Positions 9,183 through 17,547 of a DNA stretch of 64,000 bases are shown piece after piece (the stretch's first letter is position 1; every line of letters starts with the position of its first letter). This stretch comes from Bradyrhizobium erythrophlei. Its GTDB lineage: Bacteria > Pseudomonadota > Alphaproteobacteria > Rhizobiales > Xanthobacteraceae. The stretch lies in contig NZ_LT670849.1 in assembly GCF_900142985.1 (NCBI RefSeq), positions 5,596,501 to 5,660,500 of the forward strand, in the 5' to 3' direction. The notes beneath the pieces were generated by a model. That model worked only from the letters and a program-made list of their open reading frames with translations, searched no databases and was not told the origin of the DNA. The position numbers were made by a program, and so were the translations under genes.

Positions 9183-9233
9183 CATCCAAGTCTCTCTAAT
9201 TTTGTAACAAATTCAGTATCTTATAATTTCTTT

Positions 9234-9262
9234 TTGACACTGACTGACTAGTCAGTCATATT
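9234..9262 (+). promoter_or_regulatory. tetR promoter with overlapping 18-bp palindromic operator
   Basis: TGACTGACTAGTCAGTCA at 9241-9258 is a perfect palindrome directly after a TTGACA box (9234-9239), with a weak -10 (CATATT, 9257-9262) at 17-bp spacing. The TetR gene starts 10 bp downstream. This is the usual layout for TetR autorepression of an efflux operon; the -10 assignment is tentative. Confidence 0.75.
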
Positions 9263-9268
9263 CTTGGG

Positions 9269-9934
9269 ATGCCCCGCTCACCCGCAAAAATGCGACCGCT
9301 CAAAAAAGAGACGGTCCCCTCAGGCGCTCCCGCCGGGCGCGCCGAGCGCGCCGCCGACCGGCGGCAGGCGATCATCGAAGCCGCGTTCGAAACCTTCATC
9401 GAGCAGGGCTTTGCTGCGACGCGCCTCGACGACGTTGCCAAGCGCGCCGGTGTGGCCAAAGGAACGATCTATCTTCATTTCAAAGACAAGCAGGCGCTGT
9501 TTGAGGAACTGGTCCGCAGCGCGATCGTGCCGCTGGCGTCCAGGCTGATGGCGCCGCCGCCCGCAACCGGTTCGATCCGTGCGGTGCTGGAAAACTTCGC
9601 CGGCAATTTTGTCCGGGAAGTCACGACGACCCGGCGAGGCGCGCTGGTGCGGCTGGTGATCGCGGAAGGGCCACGCTTTCCCGCGATCGCGGATTTCTAC
9701 TATCGCGAAGTCGTGTCGCGAGGAATGGCCGGGATGCGCGCGCTGATTGAACTCGGCATTGCCAGAGGTGAGATCCGCGAGTCCGGCCTGAAGGATTTTC
9801 CGCAGATCGTGGTGGCGCCGGCGATGGTTGCCGTGATCTGGCAGGGATTGTTTGGACAGTTCGCGCCGCTCGACGCGGTCGCCATGCTTCGTGTCCATCT
9901 CGATCTGATTTTTGGTGAACGGAGGGCGGCATGA
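9269..9934 (+). CDS. TetR/AcrR-family transcriptional regulator
   Basis: 221 residues. The N-terminal helix-turn-helix is clear: AAFETFIEQGFAATRLDDVA, then KRAGVAKGTIYLHFKDKQAL. The C-terminal part is a TetR ligand-binding domain. The gene overlaps the following HlyD gene by 4 bp and lies behind a perfect palindrome, so it most likely represses its own efflux operon until a ligand binds. The ligand is unknown. Confidence 0.9.
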   Translation: MPRSPAKMRPLKKETVPSGAPAGRAERAADRRQAIIEAAFETFIEQGFAATRLDDVAKRAGVAKGTIYLHFKDKQALFEELVRSAIVPLASRLMAPPPATGSIRAVLENFAGNFVREVTTTRRGALVRLVIAEGPRFPAIADFYYREVVSRGMAGMRALIELGIARGEIRESGLKDFPQIVVAPAMVAVIWQGLFGQFAPLDAVAMLRVHLDLIFGERRAA

Positions 9935-10719
9935 ACGCATCCCGCACCGCACAGCGAACGCTCGCGGCAATTGCGCTGCTAAGCTTGCTCGCCGGATGCA
10001 ATCCGCCTCGCGATCCCGGCTATCAGGGCTGGGTCGAGGCCGACATGATTTTCGTCAGCCCCGACGAGTCCGGGCGCGTCACCAAACTCAACGTCCGCGA
10101 AGGCGACGAGGTCAAGAGCGGAAATCGCCTGTACTCGATCGACGACGATCTCCAGCAGGCGAATCTCAATCAGAACAAGGCAACGCTCGCTAACGCCCAG
10201 CAGAGTTACGATCGCGCCTCGTCGCTGAGCAGAACAGGGTCGGGGACGCAGGCCACGCTGGACTCGGCCGTCTCCGCACTGCGCGTCGCCGAAGCCCAGG
10301 TTGCGACCTCCGAGACGCGTCTTTCGCGCCGCATCGGCTATGCACCGATCTCTGGCACGGTGCAGCAAATCTATTTTCGCGAGGGCGAGACCGTACCTGC
10401 GCAGCGGCCCGTGCTGTCGATCATGCCGCCCGGCAACATGAAGCTTCGCTTCTACGTCTCAGAGGTCGATTTGCCCAAGCTTGCGATCGGGGACGAGGTG
10501 CGGGTGACGTGCGACAACTGCTCGGCGGATCTTACGGCCCGAATCTATTTTCTCTCCACGGCGGCGGAATATACCCCGCCGGTCATCTATAGCCTCGATG
10601 AGCGCAACAAGCTGGTCTATCTCGTGCAGGCGCGCCCCTCCCGCCCGGACGCTCTCAGGGTTGGGCAGCCGATCAGCGTATCCTTAAGTGCAAAGACGCC
10701 GGTGGCGGACAAGCGGTGA
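9931..10719 (+). CDS. HlyD-family periplasmic adaptor lipoprotein
   Basis: 262 residues. The N-terminus ends in a lipobox (LLSLLAGC), so the protein is probably lipidated at Cys. A biotinyl-lipoyl-like half (VSPDESGRVTKLNVREGDEV) is followed by a coiled-coil hairpin rich in Gln/Ala (QNKATLANAQQSYDRA) and the returning half (APISGTVQQIYFREGETV). It would link the downstream ABC transporter to an outer-membrane channel. Coding overlaps with both neighbours indicate one operon. Confidence 0.88.
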   Translation: MNASRTAQRTLAAIALLSLLAGCNPPRDPGYQGWVEADMIFVSPDESGRVTKLNVREGDEVKSGNRLYSIDDDLQQANLNQNKATLANAQQSYDRASSLSRTGSGTQATLDSAVSALRVAEAQVATSETRLSRRIGYAPISGTVQQIYFREGETVPAQRPVLSIMPPGNMKLRFYVSEVDLPKLAIGDEVRVTCDNCSADLTARIYFLSTAAEYTPPVIYSLDERNKLVYLVQARPSRPDALRVGQPISVSLSAKTPVADKR

Positions 10720-11657
10720 CCGCGATGACGGCATCTTCCGACATCGCAATCGAGGTTCGCGGACTTTCAAAGTCCTTCGAAGGCCGCGAGGTGGTGCACG
10801 ACCTCAGCATGCAGGTCAAGCGCGGTTCGATCTACGGATTCCTCGGACCGAACGGCAGCGGCAAGACCACGACCATCCGCATGCTCTGCGGCTTGCTCAC
10901 GCCAGACGCCGGCGAGGGCACCTGTCTCGGCTATGACATCCGGCACGATGCCGACAAGATCAAGCGCCGTGTCGGTTACATGACGCAGCGATTTTCGCTG
11001 TATCAGGACCTGTCGGTGCGGGAAAATCTCGAATTCGTGGGCCGGCTCTTCGGCGTGCCGGATCCGCCGGCTGCCGCGCGCGCGATGATCAAGCGCCTTG
11101 GCCTGAGCGGCCGCGAAGAACAGCTCGCAGGCGAATTGTCCGGCGGCTGGAAGCAGCGCCTCGCGCTCGGCGCCTGCACCTTGCCGGGTCCTCAACTCCT
11201 GTTGCTGGACGAACCGACCGCCGGCGTCGATCCAAAGGCGCGTCGCGATTTCTGGAACGAGATTCATGCGCTCGCGGCCCAAGGTCTCACGGTTCTGGTC
11301 TCCACCCATTACATGGACGAGGCGGAACGTTGCCACGAGATCGCTTACATCGCCTATGGCCACTTGCTGACCCACGGCACGGTTGAGGAAGTCATCGCGA
11401 AGTCGGCGTTGTCGACCTACACGGTGACCGGCGAAGGCATTCACGCCGTTCAGGACGAACTCGCAGGCCAGCCCGGGGTCGACATGATCGCGCCATTCGG
11501 CACGAGCCTGCACGTGTCGGGACGAGATCGCGCAGCGCTTGATGCCAGCATCGCGCCCTGGCGCGAGCGAAAGGAGTTGCATTGGCAAGCCAGCGAGCCA
11601 TCGCTGGAGGACGTGTTCATCGAGCTGATGACGCGATCAAAGGATAACTTCCAATGA
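10716..11657 (+). CDS. ABC transporter ATP-binding protein
   Basis: 313 residues with all nucleotide-binding motifs: Walker A GPNGSGKTTT, signature LSGGWKQRLALG, Walker B LLLLDEPTAG and the switch histidine in STHYMDEAE. The C-terminal region resembles DrrA/YhiH-type drug or polyketide exporters. The GTG at 10716 overlaps the hlyD stop; an ATG at 10725 is possible. It is coupled to the permease by a 4-bp overlap. Confidence 0.92.
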   Translation: MTAMTASSDIAIEVRGLSKSFEGREVVHDLSMQVKRGSIYGFLGPNGSGKTTTIRMLCGLLTPDAGEGTCLGYDIRHDADKIKRRVGYMTQRFSLYQDLSVRENLEFVGRLFGVPDPPAAARAMIKRLGLSGREEQLAGELSGGWKQRLALGACTLPGPQLLLLDEPTAGVDPKARRDFWNEIHALAAQGLTVLVSTHYMDEAERCHEIAYIAYGHLLTHGTVEEVIAKSALSTYTVTGEGIHAVQDELAGQPGVDMIAPFGTSLHVSGRDRAALDASIAPWRERKELHWQASEPSLEDVFIELMTRSKDNFQ

Positions 11658-12817
11658 GTGCGACCGACGCAGCACGAGGTCCGGAAATTCCAGAGCCACG
11701 TTTCGGCTTCTGGCGGCGCTGCTACGCGATGACGGTGAAGGAGTTCATTCAGCTCCGGCGCGACCGCGTCTCCTTTGCGATGATCGTGATGCTTCCGGTG
11801 ATGCAGCTTTTGCTGTTCGGTTACGCCATCAATACCACGCCGCATAATCTGCCGACCGCGGTGCTGTTGCAGGAAGACAGCGATCTCGGCCGCTCGATCC
11901 TGAAAGCGCTTGAGAACACCGCTTATTTTCACTTCGTGCGCGAGGTGCACGATGTCACTGAATTCGACGATCTCCTGACCTCCGGCAAGGTCTTGTTCGG
12001 CGTGGAAATCCCCCGCGGTTTCGAGCGCGCAGTGCGGCGAGGGGATTATCCGGCGCTACTGGTCGCGGCCGACGCTACCGATCCGGTGGCGGCGAGTTCG
12101 GCGCTGTCGTCGCTCGGCGTCCTGGTCCAGACGGCGCTTTCGCATGATCTCTACACTGGCGATCCGCCGACGATGCCGTTCGAGATCAGGGCGCATGCGC
12201 GCTATAATCCGGCGGCCTCGTCGCGGCTGAATATTGTTCCGGGCCTGGTCGGTACCATCCTCACCATGACCATGCTGATTTTCACCGCGCTATCGGTGAC
12301 GCGCGAAGTCGAGCGAGGCACGATGGAAAGCCTGCTGTCGATGCCGATCACCCCGGTCGAGGTGATGCTGGGCAAGATCGTGCCGTATGTGCTGGTCGGA
12401 TTCCTCCAGGCGTTCCTCATTATCGGCATCGGCGTGTTTCTGTTCGGCGTACCGGTGCGCGGCAGCCTGACCATGCTGGCGTTGCTCTCGACGCTGTTCA
12501 TCACGACCAATCTTGCCATCGGCTATACTTTCTCGACGATCGCGCAAAACCAGCTCCAGGCCATGCAGATGTCGATCATGTTCTTTCTGCCGAGCATTCT
12601 GTTGTCCGGCTTCATGTTTCCGTTTCTGGGCATGCCGGTCTGGGCGCAATATGTCGGAGAAGGCCTGCCGCTCACGCATTATTTGCGAATCGTCCGCGCC
12701 ATCATGCTGAAGGGTGCGGCACTGCCGAACCTGGAATACGACACCGTCGTGCTGGTTCTGTTGATGCTGCTTGCGATGACGGTCGCGGTGTTGCGTTTCC
12801 GCCGCACGCTGGACTGA
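11654..12817 (+). CDS. ABC-2-type transporter permease
   Basis: 387 residues with one N-terminal membrane segment (SFAMIVMLPVMQLLLFGYAI), a large periplasmic domain and five C-terminal segments, the topology of ABC-2 permeases of the YhhJ/YbhR group. RRTLD ends the protein. It is the last gene of the TetR-HlyD-ABC operon and presumably exports a hydrophobic or antimicrobial compound. It converges on the DUF488 gene ten bases away. Confidence 0.9.
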   Translation: MSATDAARGPEIPEPRFGFWRRCYAMTVKEFIQLRRDRVSFAMIVMLPVMQLLLFGYAINTTPHNLPTAVLLQEDSDLGRSILKALENTAYFHFVREVHDVTEFDDLLTSGKVLFGVEIPRGFERAVRRGDYPALLVAADATDPVAASSALSSLGVLVQTALSHDLYTGDPPTMPFEIRAHARYNPAASSRLNIVPGLVGTILTMTMLIFTALSVTREVERGTMESLLSMPITPVEVMLGKIVPYVLVGFLQAFLIIGIGVFLFGVPVRGSLTMLALLSTLFITTNLAIGYTFSTIAQNQLQAMQMSIMFFLPSILLSGFMFPFLGMPVWAQYVGEGLPLTHYLRIVRAIMLKGAALPNLEYDTVVLVLLMLLAMTVAVLRFRRTLD

Positions 12818-12827
12818 TGCGGAAGCC

Positions 12828-13289
12828 CTATGTCTGCTGAGCAGAGAGATTTTCGACGCGGACGTCGTCGCGGTCTTCGATAATCTCGGCAATCCATCGC
12901 CGATGACAATGGGTGTGGTCGCGCTCATAGCAGAGGATGCAGACCGGGCCTGATTTCGTCACCAGCGCCGAGAGCTCGTCGAGCTCTTCCTTGGCCTGTG
13001 CCGTCTTGAGGTGCTTTGCGTAGATCTTCTGCAAGGTGTCGTATTGACCGGACCGGGCGGCGAGACGGCCTTCCTTCGGGGTGCCGAGCCCGCGCAGATG
13101 CACATAGGCGATGCCGCGTTCGTCGAGACCGGCTGCCAGCTGGCTCTTTGAAAAACCGGGGCGGCGTGAGGAAGCCACCGCGCGCACGTCGACCAGCAGT
13201 TTCACGCCGGCCTGCTCGAGTTCATCGAGCACGGATTTGGCCGGCGTCTGTTCATAACCGATGGTGAAGAGCGTTTTGCGCCGGGCCAT
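12828..13289 (-). CDS. DUF488 domain-containing protein
   Basis: 153 residues. LFTIGYEQTPAKSVLDELEQ, then LVDVRAVASSRRPGFSKSQL and CILCYERDHTHCHRRWIAE are the conserved blocks of DUF488, a family with conserved Cys/His residues and no settled biochemistry. It is downstream of the DUF72 gene by six bases and probably co-transcribed with it. Confidence 0.85.
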   Translation of the reverse strand: MARRKTLFTIGYEQTPAKSVLDELEQAGVKLLVDVRAVASSRRPGFSKSQLAAGLDERGIAYVHLRGLGTPKEGRLAARSGQYDTLQKIYAKHLKTAQAKEELDELSALVTKSGPVCILCYERDHTHCHRRWIAEIIEDRDDVRVENLSAQQT

Positions 13290-13295
13290 CTTGGA

Positions 13296-14123
13296 TCAGC
13301 TCACGCGGGCGATCAGTTCCATCGCGCCATGGGGTGCACGTATTTTCCCTTCATGGATCACATAGGCGAAGACGTCGCGCGGCGTCTTCTTGAGCTTCGT
13401 GTCGTCAACGCGCGGGAGATCGTCGGGTTCGCCGCCTTCGGCCCACAATTGAAAGCGCTTGGCCCAGGCATCGAGCTGCTTCGGCGGATAACAGGTCTTG
13501 ATTTCGTCATCGCCCTTTTGCAGGCGCGCATAGACGAAGTCGCTCGCGACGTCGGCAATCGCCGGATATTTGCCGTGTTCGGCAAACACGACAGGTGTCT
13601 CGAATTTCCGGATCAGCGCCACGAAAGCCGGCGTGCAAAAACTGTCGTGACGGACTTCGACCACATGCCGCAGGCGCGTCCCCTCCAGTTCGCGCGGCAA
13701 AAGCTCGAGGAATTTGCCAAAGTCCGCCTCGTCGAACTTCTTGGTCGGCGCGAACTGCCAGAGCACGGGCCCGAGGCGGTCGCCGAGTTCAAGCACGCCG
13801 GAGTCGTAAAAGCGTTTGACGGAGTCGCCGGCCTCGGCCAGTACGCGGCGGTTGGTGGCAAAGCGCGGGCCCTTCAGCGAGAACACAAAGCCGTCCGGCA
13901 CCTCGCGCGCCCATTTGCGAAAGCTCTCCGGCTTCTGCGAACCATAATAGGTGCCGTTGATCTCGATCGAGGTGAGTTTTGAGGCCGCGTATTGCAGCTC
14001 CTTCGCCTGCGTGAGTTTTTCCGGGTAAAACACCCCGCGCCAGGGTTCGAAGGTCCAGCCGCCGATGCCGATGAAGATGCGGCCGGATTTGGCTGAGGAT
14101 TTGGAGGCGGGGGCTTTGCTCAC
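13296..14123 (-). CDS. DUF72 (YecE-like) TIM-barrel protein
   Basis: 275 residues. GRIFIGIGGWTFEPWRGVFY near the N-terminus, SIEINGTYYGSQKPESFRKW, FVFSLKGPRFATNRR and VVEVRHDSF are DUF72 hallmarks; the family has a TIM barrel related to AP endonucleases, but its reaction is unknown. A short Lys/Ser-rich leader precedes the fold. The downstream DUF488 gene is likely in the same transcript. Confidence 0.87.
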   Translation of the reverse strand: MSKAPASKSSAKSGRIFIGIGGWTFEPWRGVFYPEKLTQAKELQYAASKLTSIEINGTYYGSQKPESFRKWAREVPDGFVFSLKGPRFATNRRVLAEAGDSVKRFYDSGVLELGDRLGPVLWQFAPTKKFDEADFGKFLELLPRELEGTRLRHVVEVRHDSFCTPAFVALIRKFETPVVFAEHGKYPAIADVASDFVYARLQKGDDEIKTCYPPKQLDAWAKRFQLWAEGGEPDDLPRVDDTKLKKTPRDVFAYVIHEGKIRAPHGAMELIARVS

Positions 14124-14150
14124 GACGTTTCCTGCCTTTTTTGCCGTTTC

Positions 14151-14319
14151 CTAGTGGAGTGGATTTTGACATTCGTTACCCGCCTGGCCGCGAGTCCCTA
14201 GGGCGAATGTCGAATCCAAAACTCCACTAGATACCTATATTTGCTAGAGGTCCTTTGATTCTAACATTCGCAAAAGTGCCCACTGCGAAGGGATGCGAAT
14301 GTTAGAATCGGACCACTAG
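14151..14319. repeat. Double-hairpin dispersed repeat, copy B
   Basis: A 169-bp element with outer arms CTAGTGGAGT (14151-14160) and ACTCCACTAG (14221-14230) around a slightly imperfect inner stem, the linker containing CTATATTTGCTAG, and a second hairpin whose inner arms (GATTCTAACATTCGCA and its complement) pair perfectly over 16 bp. It is the best preserved copy at its ends. It lies in the 14124-14597 gap between divergent genes; the rest of that gap shows no convincing gene. Confidence 0.88.
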
Positions 14320-14597
14320 AAATCGGCCGGGAGCCTATTCAAAGACGTTAACCTTTGCCAGTCGCACCGGCCCCTTGCGGAACGCCGGATCGTACCTATC
14401 TAGCTCCTAACGGCGATGTTGATGCTTCCCCCCGAGCTCCATCGCTGCGACGACCACGAAATAGCTGGGCTGCGCCGGATGTACGCGCGCCACCTGTTCG
14501 TGGTCGTTGGCATTTTTGGGGATGTTTTGGCGCCTACGGCCGCGTTCCCGACCGTTTCCTTGGCATCCCAGCGGTTGATCGGTTATACGCTGGCGTC

Positions 14598-15731
14598 ATG
14601 AACGACGCTTCGCAAATCATGACCGGGAACCCGCCCCAAGCGGCTGGATTACCTCAGCTTTCTGTCGTCATCCCGACCTTCAACGAGCGGGACAATGTAA
14701 TCACATTGTTCCGGCGGCTGGAACAGACGCTGGCCGGCATTCCTTTTGAAGCGGTTTTTGTCGATGACAATTCGCCCGACGGCACCTGGCAGGTGCTGCG
14801 TGCGCTGTCGCGGGAGGATGGCCGAGTACGCTGCATCCGGCGGATCGGACGGCGCGGTCTTTCCGGCGCCTGCATCGAAGGCATTCTCGCATCCAGCGCG
14901 CCGTGCGCGGCCGTGATCGATGCCGACTTGCAGCATGACGAAACACAGTTGCCGAAGATGCTCGCGCTGTTGCAAAGCGGTGAGTTCGACCTCGTGGTCG
15001 GCAGCCGCTACATCGAAGGCGGCAGCGCCGAAAGCTTCAACAGCCAGCGGGCTGGCGCAAGTGCGCTCGCTACCGAAGTGGCCAAGCGCGCGCTGCGGGT
15101 CCAGATCGCCGATCCCATGAGCGGCTTCTTCATGATCCGCCGCGAGCGCTTCGAAGAACTCGCGCCGCAACTGTCGACGCAAGGCTTCAAGATCCTGCTC
15201 GACGTGGTGGCAACCGCTCACGGCACGTTGCGTACCAAGGAAATTCCGTATTCGTTCGGCTCGCGGCTGCATGGCGAGAGCAAGCTCGATTCCATGGTGG
15301 CGCTGGATTTCCTCGGGCTGGTGCTCGCGAAGCTGACCCACGACGTCGTGTCGCTGCGGTTTCTGCTGTTTGCCATGGTCGGTTCGCTCGGCGTGCTCGT
15401 GCATTTCATTGCGCTCTATGCGGGTCTGAAAATTATCCGTTTTCCATTTGCTGAAGCGCAGGCTTTTGGCGCGTTGTGCGCCATGACCAGCAACTTCATC
15501 CTCAACAACTTCCTGACCTACCGCGATCAGCGGCTGAAGGGCTTTGCGATTCTGCGCGGCCTGTTGCTGTTCTACGTCGTTTGCAGTGTCGGGCTGCTCG
15601 CCAATGTTGGCGTTGCATTTTCCGTCTACAATCAGCAGCCGATCTGGTGGCTGGCAGGTGCAGCCGGCGCGCTGATGGGCGTGGTCTGGAACTACGCGAT
15701 GTCCGGACTGTTCGTCTGGCGCAAGCGATAA
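14598..15731 (+). CDS. Polyprenol-phosphate glycosyltransferase (GT2) with GtrA domain
   Basis: 377 residues from the ATG at 14598; the frame is open further upstream but that part is low in coding character. Residues 25-240 are a family 2 glycosyltransferase: LSVVIPTFNERDNV, FVDDNSPDGTWQVL, and the metal-binding VIDADLQHDE. Four membrane segments from about residue 255 form a GtrA domain. Such fusions use a nucleotide sugar to make polyprenyl-phosphate sugar at the inner membrane. The adjacent GT-C gene seven bases downstream is the obvious consumer of that product. Confidence 0.88.
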   Translation: MNDASQIMTGNPPQAAGLPQLSVVIPTFNERDNVITLFRRLEQTLAGIPFEAVFVDDNSPDGTWQVLRALSREDGRVRCIRRIGRRGLSGACIEGILASSAPCAAVIDADLQHDETQLPKMLALLQSGEFDLVVGSRYIEGGSAESFNSQRAGASALATEVAKRALRVQIADPMSGFFMIRRERFEELAPQLSTQGFKILLDVVATAHGTLRTKEIPYSFGSRLHGESKLDSMVALDFLGLVLAKLTHDVVSLRFLLFAMVGSLGVLVHFIALYAGLKIIRFPFAEAQAFGALCAMTSNFILNNFLTYRDQRLKGFAILRGLLLFYVVCSVGLLANVGVAFSVYNQQPIWWLAGAAGALMGVVWNYAMSGLFVWRKR

Positions 15732-15738
15732 CCGGTCG

Positions 15739-17241
15739 ATGAGTCCGACTGACGCTCGGTTAGTCCGTAACACCGCGCTGACCGTCGTCGCGCTGGTGCT
15801 GCTGCGGCTGGTCGGCGCGGCCTGGACGCCAATCACCTTCGACGAGGCCTATTACTGGATCTGGGCCAAAAACCTCGCTTTCAGCTATTACGATCATCCG
15901 CCGGCAGTCGCCCTTGTCATCCGCCTCGGCATCATGATTGCCGGCGATAACGAACTCGGCATTCGGCTGGTGTCGATCCTGCTCGCGCTGCCGATGAGCT
16001 ATGCGGTCTATCGCGCGGCCGAGATTCTGTTCGGCGGCACGCGCGTCGCGGTCAACGCGGCCCTTCTTCTCAACGCCACCCTGATGGCCGCGGTCGGCAC
16101 GCTGATCGTGACGCCGGATTCGCCGCTGCTGGTGGCGTCAAGTTTCGTGCTGTTCTTTCTCGCCAAGGTGCTCGAAAGCGGGCGCGGTGCGTGGTGGCTT
16201 GCGGTCGGCGCGGCGGTGGGCCTGGCGTTGTTGTCGAAATACACCGCAATGTTTTTCGGGCCCGCGATCCTGATCTGGCTGATCAGCGTCCCCAAACTTC
16301 GGCGCTGGTTCTTGTCGCTTTGGCTTTATCTCGGCGGGCTGGTCGCGCTTGCCATATTTTCTCCTGTCATCATCTGGAACGCGGATCACCACTGGGTTTC
16401 CTTCATTAAGCAACTCGGCCGTTCGCAGATCGATCACTTCCGGCTTTCGTTCATCGCCGAACTGATTCCGACCCAGATTGTGTTTGCGACCCCGCTGGTC
16501 TTCATCCTCGGTGCGATGGGGCTTTATGGGCTGGTGCGGCGTGAGGGCGGGGCGCTGGCCTCGCGCGTGCTGATCGGCGCGATGTTCTGGGTCATCACGG
16601 TCTATTTCCTGTGGCACGCGCTGCACGCCCGCGTCGAGGCGAACTGGTTTGCGCCGGTCTATCCGGCCTTTGCGATTGCGGCGGCGGTGGCGGCCGACCC
16701 GGCGCGATGGGAAAAATTTCCGCGGCGTCTTGCGAATTTCTGCCTGCGCTGGGCTGCGCCGGTCGGCGTCGTGATGTTTGCGGCGCTGATGGTGCAGGCC
16801 AACACCGGTTGGCTTTCCGGCTATCGCCGCGATGCCACGGTGCGCAGCATTGGCGTCGGCTGGACGGCGCTGGCTGCCGAGATCGAGGCGACGCGCGCAC
16901 GTGTCGGCACCTCTTGCGTGCTCGCGCCGGACTACGGCACTGCGAGCTGGCTCACCTTTTATCTGCCAAAAGACACCTGCGTGGTGCAGCCGACACAACG
17001 CATTCGCTGGGTGAATATGCCCGAACCCGATCCGGCGAAGCTCTCCGGCAAGCTTCTGTGGGTCGACGAAGTGCGGGTGTCGCCTCAGCCTTACGTGACC
17101 GACACCTTCGCCAGGATCGAGCGCGTCGGCGAGTTCAGGCGAATGCGCGGGCCGCTGGTGATCGAGACCTACGCCCTTGATCTCGTCGATGGCGCCAAGC
17201 GAGCCGTGCTCGACAATTCGCCGCCGCCCGAATTGCAATAG
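15739..17241 (+). CDS. GT-C membrane glycosyltransferase (ArnT/PMT-like)
   Basis: 500 residues with about ten membrane segments. The first extracytoplasmic loop has the catalytic-type motif TFDEAYYWIWAKNLAFSYYD, followed by HPPAVALVIRLG, as in ArnT/PMT_2 proteins. It would transfer a sugar from a lipid carrier to a lipid or glycan on the periplasmic side. The preceding GT2-GtrA gene, in the same apparent operon, can make the donor. The acceptor is unknown. Confidence 0.87.
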   Translation: MSPTDARLVRNTALTVVALVLLRLVGAAWTPITFDEAYYWIWAKNLAFSYYDHPPAVALVIRLGIMIAGDNELGIRLVSILLALPMSYAVYRAAEILFGGTRVAVNAALLLNATLMAAVGTLIVTPDSPLLVASSFVLFFLAKVLESGRGAWWLAVGAAVGLALLSKYTAMFFGPAILIWLISVPKLRRWFLSLWLYLGGLVALAIFSPVIIWNADHHWVSFIKQLGRSQIDHFRLSFIAELIPTQIVFATPLVFILGAMGLYGLVRREGGALASRVLIGAMFWVITVYFLWHALHARVEANWFAPVYPAFAIAAAVAADPARWEKFPRRLANFCLRWAAPVGVVMFAALMVQANTGWLSGYRRDATVRSIGVGWTALAAEIEATRARVGTSCVLAPDYGTASWLTFYLPKDTCVVQPTQRIRWVNMPEPDPAKLSGKLLWVDEVRVSPQPYVTDTFARIERVGEFRRMRGPLVIETYALDLVDGAKRAVLDNSPPPELQ

Positions 17242-17460
17242 AAAGCCCGCGCGATTACGTGGTCGAATGTGGCAAATTCGTGGACGCGGAATTGCGAAGA
17301 ACCACGGCCATTTACGGGCTTTTCCGTCGCAAATTCGTACCAATTCGGGACTGCCCAAGAACTGCCGTGCACTTAATCCCCATTTAACTAAAACTTGCCT
17401 TAATGCCGTCCCGCGCCTCTGCGAGATGCTGCCAATGAATTCGGCGGATGATCGCACTGG
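17242..17460. other. Intergenic region upstream of the DUF2778 gene
   Basis: I see no gene here. It contains a patch of lower GC (CACTTAATCCCCATTTAACT, about 17369-17388) that could hold a promoter for the downstream gene, but no clear -35/-10 pair. Confidence 0.4.
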
Positions 17461-17510
17461 CCGCCGTTCGAAGGTGCCCGCGCCGTGCACCATCTCGAAC
17501 GGCGGTTTTG
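17461..17510 (+). promoter_or_regulatory. Strong hairpin in the leader of the DUF2778 gene
   Basis: CCGCCGTTCGA (17461-17471) pairs perfectly with TCGAACGGCGG (17495-17505), with a further GGTG/CACC pair inside, and TTTT follows. The structure ends 38 bp before the start codon. It looks like an intrinsic terminator or attenuator rather than an operator; nothing in the sequence shows the signal it would respond to. Confidence 0.6.
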
Positions 17511-17547
17511 GGGGAGATGAGGTGAAACCAGTCCGGATGCAAGGCGA

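Noticed and set aside
9202..9227. Alternative promoter TTGTAA/TATAAT upstream of tetR
   Set aside because: The spacing is only 14 bp; the TTGACA box beside the palindrome is a better candidate.
14355..14597. Upstream extension of the GT2-GtrA gene
   Set aside because: Pro/Arg-rich non-homologous sequence; glycosyltransferase homology begins soon after the ATG at 14598.
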